Part shown: piece after piece, positions 9,197 through 17,124 of the stretch
Layout of the letters: every line of letters starts with the position of its first letter
How positions within the stretch are numbered: the stretch's first letter is position 1
NCBI GenBank assembly: GCA_019694335.1
Contig: JAIBCD010000017.1
Location: 1-54,395 of the forward strand
DNA length: 54,395 bases
Direction of reading: 5' to 3'
Source of the DNA: Rhodospirillaceae bacterium
GTDB taxonomy: Bacteria; Pseudomonadota; Alphaproteobacteria; Rhodospirillales; Rhodospirillaceae
Position numbers and translations under genes: made by a program
The notes under the pieces: generated by a model
Databases searched by the model: none
What the model was told of the DNA's origin: nothing
What the model saw: the letters and a program-made list of their open reading frames with translations, nothing else

Positions 9197-10040
9197 GGTG
9201 GACGCCGTAGCCGCTTTTCCTGAGTTTCTCGCCGAGGGCGTGGAGCTGACCGGCATCGATCCAGCCGTTCTCGAAGGCGATCTCCTCGGGCATCGCCACG
9301 GCCTGGTTCTGGCGGTGGCTGATGGTGCTGATGAAGTTCCCGGCTTCGAGCAGGCTGTCGAAGGTGCCGGCGTCGAACCAGCTGTAGCCGCGCCCCAGGT
9401 GTTCCACGTAAAGCGACTTGCGCTCCAGGTAGACGCGGTTGACGTCGGTGATCTCGAGCTCGCCGCGCGCACTGGGCTTCAAGGTGCGCGCGATCTCGAC
9501 CACATCGTTATCGTAGAAATAAAGGCCGGTGACCGCCCACTTGGATTGGGGCGCGGACGGCTTTTCCTCGATCGACGTCGGTACGCCGTCGGCGCCGAAG
9601 GCGATCACGCCGTAGCGCTCGGGGTCGCGCACCTGATAGGCGAACACGCTGGCGCCCTTGGTACGGCTGGCGGCGTTGCGTAATTTGGCGGTGAGGCCAT
9701 GGCCGAAGAAGATGTTGTCGCCCAGCACAAGCGCGACCGGGTCATTGCCGATGAAGTGCCGCCCGATGATGAAGGCCTGCGCCAGGCCGTCCGGGCTGGG
9801 TTGCTCGGCATAGGACAGGGTGATCCCCCAGCGCGCGCCGTCGCCCAGGAGGCGCCGGAAATTGGGCGCGTCATGGGGCGTGGTGATGATCAGTATGTCG
9901 CGTATGCCGGCCAGCATCAGCGCCGACAGCGGGTAGTAGATCATCGGCTTGTCGTAGACCGGCAGCAGTTGCTTCGACACCGCCTCGGTCAGCGGGTGCA
10001 GCCGTGTGCCCGATCCGCCCGCCAGCACAATTCCCTTCAT
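9174..10040 (-). CDS. rfbA: Glucose-1-phosphate thymidylyltransferase RmlA
   Basis: 288 residues, the normal RmlA length. I took the start at [18 protein letters not shown]; the frame continues upstream but without similarity. Visible motifs are the nucleotide-binding [39 protein letters not shown] and [13 protein letters not shown]. It makes dTDP-glucose from glucose-1-phosphate and dTTP, the first step to dTDP-L-rhamnose. It is the last gene of the leftward operon, 26 bases after rmlD, and overlaps the convergent ligase gene at its end. Confidence 0.95.
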   Translation of the reverse strand: MKGIVLAGGSGTRLHPLTEAVSKQLLPVYDKPMIYYPLSALMLAGIRDILIITTPHDAPNFRRLLGDGARWGITLSYAEQPSPDGLAQAFIIGRHFIGNDPVALVLGDNIFFGHGLTAKLRNAASRTKGASVFAYQVRDPERYGVIAFGADGVPTSIEEKPSAPQSKWAVTGLYFYDNDVVEIARTLKPSARGELEITDVNRVYLERKSLYVEHLGRGYSWFDAGTFDSLLEAGNFISTISHRQNQAVAMPEEIAFENGWIDAGQLHALGEKLRKSGYGVHLMDVAKG

Positions 10041-10066
10041 CGCCGTATCGTCCTTGACGTTGTTGT

Positions 10067-10930
10067 TCAGGACCGGATTTCCGCCAGCATTTCGGTCAGC
10101 GCGGGGGCCCAATTCCGGAGAGTGATACCATGGGTCGACGCCAGTTTCCCGCACTCCAGCACGGAATTCGCGGGCCGGCGGGCCGGGGTGGGGTATTCGG
10201 CCGTGGTGATCGGCGTCAAGGCGGGGATCCTGGCGGGGCGCGCGATGTCGAAGATGGCGCGCGCGAAATCGAACCACGTGGTTGGCCCCGCGCCGACGCA
10301 ATGGAATATCCCGAACCGGTCGGCATCGTCGGTTCCCGGCAGGCGCGCGGCGATCTTCAATATGGCGTCCGCCAGGTCGCCCGCCGCGGTGGGGCAGCCC
10401 TTCTGGTCGCTCACGATCCGCAGGGCGTCGCGCTCCGCGCCGAGGCGCAGCATGGTTTTGACGAAATTACCACCGTGGGCGCCGAACACCCAGGCCGTAC
10501 GCAAGATCACCGCCTTAGCGCCGGCTTCCAGCACCGCCCGCTCGCCCGCGAGCTTGCTTGCGCCATAGACCCCGAGCGGCGCGACCGGATCGGTTTCCAC
10601 ATATGGCGCCGGCTTTGCGCCATCGAACACATAGTCGGTGGAGATATGGATAAGCGGTACGTCGCGCGCGGCGCAGGCGCGCGCCAGGTTGCGCGGCCCC
10701 AACTCGTTCACCAGGAAGGCCTTCTCGCGTTCGCCCTCGGCTTTGTCCACGGCGGTATAGGCGGCGGCATTGATCACCACTTTGGGCCTCAGGCTCTCGA
10801 CCGCGTCATCGACCTTGCCGGCATCGGCGATGTCCAGCTCCGCGTGGGTGAAGCCGCGCACGCTTTGAGCGGCCCCGCGGCGCGCGAGTTCCCAACCGAC
10901 CTGGCCATTGACGCCGGTCACCAGGATCAT
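10067..10930 (-). CDS. rfbD: dTDP-4-dehydrorhamnose reductase RmlD
   Basis: 287 residues. An N-terminal Rossmann motif, [13 protein letters not shown], is followed by [20 protein letters not shown] and the catalytic YGASK. It catalyses the NAD(P)H-dependent last step of dTDP-L-rhamnose synthesis. Its ATG overlaps the rmlC stop by one base (TGATG), a sign of translational coupling. Confidence 0.95.
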   Translation of the reverse strand: MILVTGVNGQVGWELARRGAAQSVRGFTHAELDIADAGKVDDAVESLRPKVVINAAAYTAVDKAEGEREKAFLVNELGPRNLARACAARDVPLIHISTDYVFDGAKPAPYVETDPVAPLGVYGASKLAGERAVLEAGAKAVILRTAWVFGAHGGNFVKTMLRLGAERDALRIVSDQKGCPTAAGDLADAILKIAARLPGTDDADRFGIFHCVGAGPTTWFDFARAIFDIARPARIPALTPITTAEYPTPARRPANSVLECGKLASTHGITLRNWAPALTEMLAEIRS

Positions 10931-11508
10931 CAGGCGGGAACCGCATTGAAGTGAAAATAGGCCGGCAATGCGGCGAGGCGCGGCTGGATCTTATCCTTGT
11001 CCGACAGGAGAGCTTCGCCCGCCGTGACCGGCCAGGGAATGTCCAGCGCGGGGTCGTTCCACAGCAGCCCTTTGTCGTGGGCAGCGGAGTAGTACTGCGA
11101 GACCTTGTAGAGCACTTCGACGTCGGGCGTGAGCGTGACCAGGCCGTGGGCGAAACCCTCGGGAATGAAGATCTGGTTCCAACGCTCGGCCGACAGCTCC
11201 ACCGCTACGTGCTTGCCGTAGGTGGGCGATCCGGTGCGGATGTCCACCGCCACATCCAGGATCGCGCCCCGCACCACGCGCACGAGCTTCGCCTGCGCCA
11301 TGGGTGGTGTCTGGAAATGCAGTCCGCGCACCGTGCCCTTGGTGGCCGAGAATGCGTGGTTGTCCTGGACGAATTCGACGCCGATGCCGCCGGCAGTCAA
11401 CGCGCGCCGGGTGTAGGTCTCGGAGAAGAAGCCGCGCGCATCCCCGTGTTTCTTGGGGACGACGACCTTGATGTCGGGGATTGCGGGGTCGGGGGTAAGG
11501 AATTCCAT
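10930..11508 (-). CDS. rfbC: dTDP-4-dehydrorhamnose 3,5-epimerase RmlC
   Basis: 192 residues. Family hallmarks are present: DARGFFSETY, FVQDNHAFS, GTVRGLHFQTPP (with the catalytic His), VDIRTGSPTYGK and FIPEGFAHG. It epimerises the 4-keto sugar at C3 and C5. rmlA, rmlC and rmlD are all here, but rmlB (dTDP-glucose 4,6-dehydratase) is not in the window. The gap to the upstream polytopic gene is 4 bases. Confidence 0.95.
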   Translation of the reverse strand: MEFLTPDPAIPDIKVVVPKKHGDARGFFSETYTRRALTAGGIGVEFVQDNHAFSATKGTVRGLHFQTPPMAQAKLVRVVRGAILDVAVDIRTGSPTYGKHVAVELSAERWNQIFIPEGFAHGLVTLTPDVEVLYKVSQYYSAAHDKGLLWNDPALDIPWPVTAGEALLSDKDKIQPRLAALPAYFHFNAVPA

Positions 11509-11512
11509 GCCG

Positions 11513-13108
11513 TCAGCTCGGGGGCGTTTCCGTTGTAGGGTTAATCAGATAGATGGTTGTAGCAGGTCCGGTCAGGATGTCGCGCGCCTGTTCCTTCACG
11601 GCGTCTATATAGGTCGCGGCCCAATTGGCGAACCGGGACTGCTCCGTGCCGTTGATTGCCCAATCCTGCACGATGACCACCGGCGGCCGCGCCGCCCGGG
11701 TCTCGGCGATGGCCGTGGCCAGCCATCGCGGACGCAATTGCGGGAAGGTGTCATCGACATAGAAATTGTGCAACAGCATCCGCCGCCCGGTCATGAAAGC
11801 CACGCCAGGGCAATAGGGGACGCACACAATCGCGTCCCCCGGGCGGGAATTGGCGAGGACCGTGTCGCGCAGGAACGTGAGTTGAGCGAGTTCGCCGGGA
11901 GCGACTTTGACGTTGACGCCGTTGGCCGCGGTAAAGGGTTCCGTACGGCCAGTCGACATCCCGATGCTGCCGGTCGCCGGCGAGGGCAACCCGATCGCGA
12001 GGTAAAGCACGAAATACAGTCCAGTCAGCCCGGCGCCCGCGAAGGCCAGCGGGCGCAGCACGACGATTCCATTCTCTTTCAGACGGCCCAGGAATACGCC
12101 GGCCATCAGGACGAAGCCCGGCATGAAATTCGCGATGTGAGAAATATCGGGCCGGTACAGGAAATAGTGCGGAAACGCCGCCACGCCGGCGGCCAGCGCG
12201 ATGACCATTTGCGCTGCCGCGCCTACGTCCCGCTTGAATGTGTCTTTGATCGTGAGCAGGAAGTAGGCGCCGGCCGCCGCGAAGATTGCGAGCGGCAGGT
12301 AGACCAGCGCCGCGAGTCCAGGTGCGGCGAGACCGGGCCGTGCGAGCAAGCCAAGCGTGGGGCCTGCGGTGAGCCCATTCAGCAGCAGACCCACCAGCAG
12401 TTTGGGATAGTCCAGATACTGGCGCGTCAAAATCGACCCATAGCCGCCGGCGAAGGCGAGCGCCGCGGCTGGCAAGGCGACCACCGCGAAACCTCCAACG
12501 ATGCCGGCCGCGATGCGGGGGGCGTATGACTGGCGCCGCGGCCAGAACAGGAGGAGTACCGTGACCGCGAGAGAGCCGGCGAAAATGAACCCGAAATCGG
12601 GACGGATTTGAAAGGAGGCCGCGAGCGCCGCGCCGGCCAGCGCGCCGTCCATGGCGGTTGCGTCCTTGCGCCGGGCTAGCCGAAGCTGCGCGGCGGCATT
12701 GAGTGCGACACACAGGCCGTAGAAGGCCGTTGCCGGAAAGGCCGGCACCAGCGCGATCACGGCCGCGAGCAGGCCGGCGGCCAGGATCGAACCGGTGGCG
12801 CGCGCCAGGCTGTAAAACACCAGCAGCGTGGTCAAGGTGATGGTGCCGAAGAACAACAGGCGCACGAGCAGGAAGTCGACGCCGAACAAGTGGAATAGCG
12901 CGGCCCCCGCCTGGTACCACATCAGGCCGTAGCTGAGGTCGAGGTCGAGGGGCGGGCGCCCCAGGAACAACTCATACGCGGTCTGGGCGTAGTTGCCGTC
13001 GTCGGAATAGTTGAAGCCGGCGTTGATGTAGAGCGCGTAATACGCCACCGACAACAGAGCCAGGGCGGCCGCGGCGAGATGAAGTGTTTGATTGCGGTCG
13101 ACCGTCAT
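11513..13108 (-). CDS. Polytopic glycosyltransferase-like membrane protein
   Basis: 531 residues. It starts in a hydrophobic helix (LHLAAAALALLSVAYYALYI), then has a luminal-type loop with NYSDDGNYAQTAYELFLG and LSYGLMWYQAGAALFHLFG. A string of about ten more membrane helices follows, then a soluble C-terminal domain of about 150 residues. An acidic pair in the first periplasmic loop after helix 1 is the layout of GT-C fold enzymes (GT39/ArnT-like) that use polyprenyl-phosphate sugars. Role in O-polysaccharide decoration is inferred from the operon. Donor and acceptor are unknown. Confidence 0.6.
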   Translation of the reverse strand: MTVDRNQTLHLAAAALALLSVAYYALYINAGFNYSDDGNYAQTAYELFLGRPPLDLDLSYGLMWYQAGAALFHLFGVDFLLVRLLFFGTITLTTLLVFYSLARATGSILAAGLLAAVIALVPAFPATAFYGLCVALNAAAQLRLARRKDATAMDGALAGAALAASFQIRPDFGFIFAGSLAVTVLLLFWPRRQSYAPRIAAGIVGGFAVVALPAAALAFAGGYGSILTRQYLDYPKLLVGLLLNGLTAGPTLGLLARPGLAAPGLAALVYLPLAIFAAAGAYFLLTIKDTFKRDVGAAAQMVIALAAGVAAFPHYFLYRPDISHIANFMPGFVLMAGVFLGRLKENGIVVLRPLAFAGAGLTGLYFVLYLAIGLPSPATGSIGMSTGRTEPFTAANGVNVKVAPGELAQLTFLRDTVLANSRPGDAIVCVPYCPGVAFMTGRRMLLHNFYVDDTFPQLRPRWLATAIAETRAARPPVVIVQDWAINGTEQSRFANWAATYIDAVKEQARDILTGPATTIYLINPTTETPPS

Positions 13109-13114
13109 CGCCGG

Positions 13115-14275
13115 TCACCGCTCCGGAGAGAGAGAGCGGTAGAGCGCGTCGTAATCCGCCGCTACGTGATTGGATGCGAACTCCGCGACCACGCGCGCCC
13201 GGCCCGCATCTCCGAAGCGTCGGCGCTCCACGGGATGATCCATCGTCCAGGCCATCGCCGCGGCGAGGGCGTCGGGATCGTCCGGTTTCACCAGCAGGCC
13301 GGTCTCGCGATTCACGACGATGTCGCTATTGCCGCTGACGTCGGTGGCGATAACCGGGCGCGCGCATGCGGAGCCTTCCAACAGTACGCGCGGCAGGCCT
13401 TCGCCGCCCAGGGCGGCGTGGACCACGACATGGGCGTTGCCGATCGCGGTGCGCACATCCGCCACTTGGCCGAGGAACGTGACGCCGGGCAGCGACGCCC
13501 AACGGTTCAGGACTTCCTGCGGAATGGAGGACGGATTCTCGGGGTCGGTCGCGCCGCAGATCACCAGTTCGACCGCGCGTCCCTGGGCCCGCAGGCGTTC
13601 GTGCGCCGCGATCGCCACCTGGACACCTTTCATATACAGCAGCCGCGTGATCATCAGGAACCGGAAGGGCGTCTCCGCCGGAGGAGGCGGCAACGGCGCG
13701 AAATGCACGGTATCCAACCCCAAGCCGCGGATCAGGCGCACACCCTTGGCCGGAATTCCGAGGCGTTCCACCGCGTGGCGCGCGTCCACCGCGTTGTGGA
13801 CCACGAGTGTTCCGCCGTCGAAGCCCACGCGCCGCAGGACGGCGGCTGCGAGTCTCTGGGCGATTCGCGCAAGCAGAGAGCGTGCGAAAAACAGGAATCC
13901 GAATCCCGTCAGCGTATTGACGATCTTCGCGCCGCGCGGCGCGGTCAGCGAACCGACGATTGCGGGTTTGAGCGCGATGTTGTGCAGGATATCGGGTTGA
14001 AGATCGGCCAGGAGGCGCCGCACGCGCTTTAGCTCGGGAAAAAACTGAAGCGCGGCCTGGGACAAGGTGTTGGACCGCCGCCAAGGGAAATCGATTGCGG
14101 TGAGGCCGCTGTCGGGAGAAAGCTCCGGCGAGCCGCCGCGATAGGCCACGACGGTCACGTCGAAGGCCTCGCGTGCCGTCGCCGACGCCAGGTCTTTGCG
14201 CATGGCGTGAAAGAAATAGTATTCCGTCACCAGGAACACCAGGCGCGGTTTGCGCGGTGTCTTCGCCGCCGTCAT
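13115..14275 (-). CDS. GT4-family glycosyltransferase
   Basis: 386 residues from MTAAKTPRKPRLVFLVTEYY; this ATG shares one base with the stop of the upstream GT2 gene, so it is preferred over a start nine codons earlier. It has the N-terminal acceptor domain with DILHNIALKPAIVG and NTLTGFGFLFF, then the donor domain with RFLMITRLLYMKGV, LGQVADVRTAIGNAHVVVH and EGLPRVLLEGSACARPVIAT, the E-x7-E nucleotide-sugar-binding segment of GT4. It is cytoplasmic and likely adds one sugar during O-polysaccharide or side-chain assembly. Specificity cannot be read. Confidence 0.85.
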   Translation of the reverse strand: MTAAKTPRKPRLVFLVTEYYFFHAMRKDLASATAREAFDVTVVAYRGGSPELSPDSGLTAIDFPWRRSNTLSQAALQFFPELKRVRRLLADLQPDILHNIALKPAIVGSLTAPRGAKIVNTLTGFGFLFFARSLLARIAQRLAAAVLRRVGFDGGTLVVHNAVDARHAVERLGIPAKGVRLIRGLGLDTVHFAPLPPPPAETPFRFLMITRLLYMKGVQVAIAAHERLRAQGRAVELVICGATDPENPSSIPQEVLNRWASLPGVTFLGQVADVRTAIGNAHVVVHAALGGEGLPRVLLEGSACARPVIATDVSGNSDIVVNRETGLLVKPDDPDALAAAMAWTMDHPVERRRFGDAGRARVVAEFASNHVAADYDALYRSLSPER

Positions 14276-15039
14276 CAGAACCTGAACTTCAGCAGGTACC
14301 AAAGCGCTTTCACGCCGTCGCGCCAGTTGATCTTCTTGCCCTCGACATAGGTCCGCCCATAGTAGGAAATGCCGAGCTCATAGATCCGAAGCGTGCGCAT
14401 CTTGGCGATTTGAGCGCTGATCTCCACTTCGATGCCGAAATCGTTGCAAGTGACCTTCAAGGTCTTGGCGACCTCACGGGTGAACATCTTGTAGCAGACC
14501 TCGATGTCGGTGAGGGTCTGGTTGTAGAGTACGTTGAACAGGAGCGAGATCAGCCGGTTCGCCATGAAGTGGTGGAAGAACAACGAGCGATGCGGCCTGC
14601 CGTAGAACCGCGACCCATAGACCACGTCCGCCACCTTGCGCTCCGCGATCAGGTTGTACATCTGTCCCCAGTCCTGCGGATCGTATTCGAAGTCGGCGTC
14701 CTGGATCACCACCACTTCACCGCTCGCGCGCGCCAGCGCGCTGCGGAACGCGGCGCCCTTGCCGCCGTTCTTGTCATGGTAAAGCACTTCGATGGAAATC
14801 GGTCCGTCCGCGGCCGGCGTCAGGTCGAGCGAGCCGTCCGGGGCCGCGGTCACGCGCGTGTATCGTCCCGCGCCGCCGGGAAATGTGTTCTGCAGCAGCG
14901 TCCGGGTGCCGTCGGTCGAGCAGTCATCGACGACGATGATTTCCTTCTCCACGGCCGGCAGTGCGGCGCAAACCATCCCCAGTACCGGCAGAATGGTGGC
15001 GTATTCGTTATATGCGGGGATCAGGACGGAGAGCCGCAT
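14275..15039 (-). CDS. GT2 glycosyltransferase, polyprenyl-phosphate-sugar synthase type
   Basis: 254 residues of GT-A fold: LSVLIPAYNEYATILPVLG, VVDDCSTDGT, GKGAAFRSALARASGEVVVI, QDADFEYDPQDW and VVYGSRF. This set resembles DPM1/dolichyl-phosphate mannosyltransferase-like enzymes, which load a sugar onto a polyprenyl phosphate at the inner face of the membrane. That fits the two polytopic neighbours, which could use such a lipid-linked sugar as donor. No C-terminal membrane helices are visible. Confidence 0.85.
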   Translation of the reverse strand: MRLSVLIPAYNEYATILPVLGMVCAALPAVEKEIIVVDDCSTDGTRTLLQNTFPGGAGRYTRVTAAPDGSLDLTPAADGPISIEVLYHDKNGGKGAAFRSALARASGEVVVIQDADFEYDPQDWGQMYNLIAERKVADVVYGSRFYGRPHRSLFFHHFMANRLISLLFNVLYNQTLTDIEVCYKMFTREVAKTLKVTCNDFGIEVEISAQIAKMRTLRIYELGISYYGRTYVEGKKINWRDGVKALWYLLKFRF

Positions 15040-15043
15040 GGGT

Positions 15044-16396
15044 TCAAGATACCTGAGGGGAGGCGGTTTGGCGCAAGGCCGAGATAATATCGGGGATCAT
15101 GGTGGAAAGTCCGCCCAGGAAAAGCAACGTCGGCGTCATGACCACGCGATCCAGGCTGGTGCGCACCTGCCAAGCGAACTCTAGGGGCGTGCCCAGGTAA
15201 ACCACAATCAGGCCACCGGCGTAAAGCGCCGCCGACAAGCCGAACAGGAGGCTGGACCGGGGAAATCCAACGCAAAGGCCGACCGCGAGATAGGCCGCCA
15301 AGGCGGCGAACAAATGCGTGTTTTGGGCCGCGTTCTCGGCCAGGAAAGACAGGCGGTAGGTGAGCTCGGGCAGGTCTGTCGCCACCGCCAGCGCCCGGTG
15401 CGCCACGCCCGCGCTTTCCAGGTAGCCGTGGACTCCCAGGTTCGCTTTGACTCCCAGCCATAGAACAAAGGGAGCCGCGGCGGCGAGCATCGCAAGGTCC
15501 ATCAAGCGCAGGTTGTGCCGTTTCGCGACGGCAGCCACCAACGCCGGCAAGATCACCAGGGCCAGAAGCTGTCCTTCATTCTTGAGGCAGAGCGCAACGC
15601 CGAGCGCCGCGGCCGCCAGAGCCAGGGCTGCCCGTTCGCCGGTCTCCGCCCAGACCGCGATGCCGAGCGCTGCAATCGTGCCGCACAACGCGAGCCAGCC
15701 GTCCATGTAGCCATCCCACAGAGAAGGGCCGAGGGTGGCGATACTCGTCAGTATCAGGAAAACAAACGCCGGCCCGCGCGCGAGGGCCAGCAGCGCCAAG
15801 ATGCTCGCCGCCGCCATGGGTACCAGCGCGCCCTTGGGCGCATATTCGTTCCAGACGCCGGCGAACGCCGCGGCGCGCGCCGACAGCATCGGGATCAGGT
15901 CGGGGTAGTCCTTGTGGCTCCAGTCATAGGCATGATTGCTCCAGAACGGCGAGGGCTTGAGGCCGCCGTCGAAGAAAATCACCTTGCCGTGGAAAAACCA
16001 GATCGAGCGCGCGTCCCATTGCATCAGCGGTGCCGCATAGATCGCCAGCGTCAGGATCACGATCAGCGCGGCGGCCAGGATCGCGCCCCAATACTCGCGG
16101 CCGTGAGAAGCCGAAGCGGGTTGGCTGCGCCATGTGCGCCAGAGCAACGCGAGGCCGCCGGCCCCGAATAGCAGGCCGGCCCAGGCCGCCGCATTCTGCG
16201 CCGCGAGGCCGCGGGTCGCGAGACCCAGGCCGTGGTCTATCAGCAGGCCAGACATCAACGCCAGGGCCACGACCGCTGCGTAACCGGTGTGCGGTTGCGG
16301 CCGGCGGCCGGTCAGCGCCATGGCGAAGGGCAAGCCGAGGCCCGCGAGCGTCATCAGGAGCCAGCTAGTCGCAGCGATCAATGGCAACTCCGGCAT
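15044..16396 (-). CDS. Polytopic membrane protein, possible GT-C enzyme
   Basis: About 450 residues from MPELPLIAATSWLL. This start keeps the first membrane helix whole and overlaps the previous gene by 32 bp; the frame is open to 16444. About eleven hydrophobic segments are visible. Between helices lies YAAPLMQWDARSIWFFHGK, with an aromatic-flanked Asp in the first large loop, and a KDYPDLIPMLSARAA segment. The layout resembles uncharacterised GT39/GT83-like proteins of O-antigen clusters. Probable periplasmic-facing sugar transferase; this is inference from topology and operon. Confidence 0.55.
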   Translation of the reverse strand: MPELPLIAATSWLLMTLAGLGLPFAMALTGRRPQPHTGYAAVVALALMSGLLIDHGLGLATRGLAAQNAAAWAGLLFGAGGLALLWRTWRSQPASASHGREYWGAILAAALIVILTLAIYAAPLMQWDARSIWFFHGKVIFFDGGLKPSPFWSNHAYDWSHKDYPDLIPMLSARAAAFAGVWNEYAPKGALVPMAAASILALLALARGPAFVFLILTSIATLGPSLWDGYMDGWLALCGTIAALGIAVWAETGERAALALAAAALGVALCLKNEGQLLALVILPALVAAVAKRHNLRLMDLAMLAAAAPFVLWLGVKANLGVHGYLESAGVAHRALAVATDLPELTYRLSFLAENAAQNTHLFAALAAYLAVGLCVGFPRSSLLFGLSAALYAGGLIVVYLGTPLEFAWQVRTSLDRVVMTPTLLFLGGLSTMIPDIISALRQTASPQVS

Positions 16397-16844
16397 TTTG
16401 CGCGAGCAGCGCGCAGGACGAGGTCTCATCGGACTTGCGCACAAGAAACGGCGCCTCGGGGGCGATCGGCAGCGGCCAGGCTACTTCCGAAATGCGCTGC
16501 GCCAGAAATTCATCTAGCACCAGGCCTTCGGACAGACGAAAAGCCGGGGCGCCGCTCGCTTTCAGAGCTGCGACCGTTGCGGTGATGCTGGCGGGCAGTT
16601 CCTCGCGTCCGCTGTCCGCCTGGGTCAGGGCCCGTTCGAGCCGATGCCAGCCCGCGATACGCGCCGAGACCTGTTGCCCGAGCATGGTGGCGGTATGCAC
16701 ACCGTCTTTGGCCAGCGCCAGGCCGAGCAGCGCGACCGCGGCCACCGCGATCAAACCGCGCGCGCGTGTGTGTGTCCGCCAGGCAACAACAAGGGATTGC
16801 GGACCGCGGGGGGGCTGCATCATGACCTTACCACTGGGACTCAT
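16365..16844 (-). CDS. Small single-pass membrane protein, unknown
   Basis: 159 residues with one hydrophobic helix (GLIAVAAVALLGLAL) near residues 30-44 and a mostly soluble, probably periplasmic remainder that includes two C-terminal cysteines. I recognise no family. It is the first gene of the leftward polysaccharide operon and overlaps the next polytopic gene, so the two may form a complex. Confidence 0.5.
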   Translation of the reverse strand: MSPSGKVMMQPPRGPQSLVVAWRTHTRARGLIAVAAVALLGLALAKDGVHTATMLGQQVSARIAGWHRLERALTQADSGREELPASITATVAALKASGAPAFRLSEGLVLDEFLAQRISEVAWPLPIAPEAPFLVRKSDETSSCALLAQNAGVAIDRCD

Positions 16845-17124
16845 GGGGCGCGCCTAAGGCACGCGCCTCGAGGATGGCGATCCGGAAAACCGGGGTCATT
16901 TCTGCACCCGTTCGCGGGGCTCCGCAAGGCGGCCGCCGGGGTGATCAACGCGCATCCCGTGTCAAAATTTGGGCTTGCCTTTGGCCTTCGAATTTGGGCA
17001 AAAAGCCAAAAATCACGGGCCTTTACCTATGTTGCCGCGTATGATTTGAAGGCGGCAATCCAGGATCCGCAATCTCTGACCTCTCCCGCGACGCAGGGGG
17101 GCTCGGCTTGTCACCCAGGAAACG
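16845..17124. promoter_or_regulatory. Divergent promoter region of the polysaccharide operons
   Basis: 280 bp separate the leftward rml operon from the rightward export operon, so both promoters should lie here. A 9 bp direct repeat, AATTTGGGC, occurs at 16966-16974 and 16991-16999, in the only AT-rich part. I found no certain -35/-10 pair. Confidence 0.35.
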
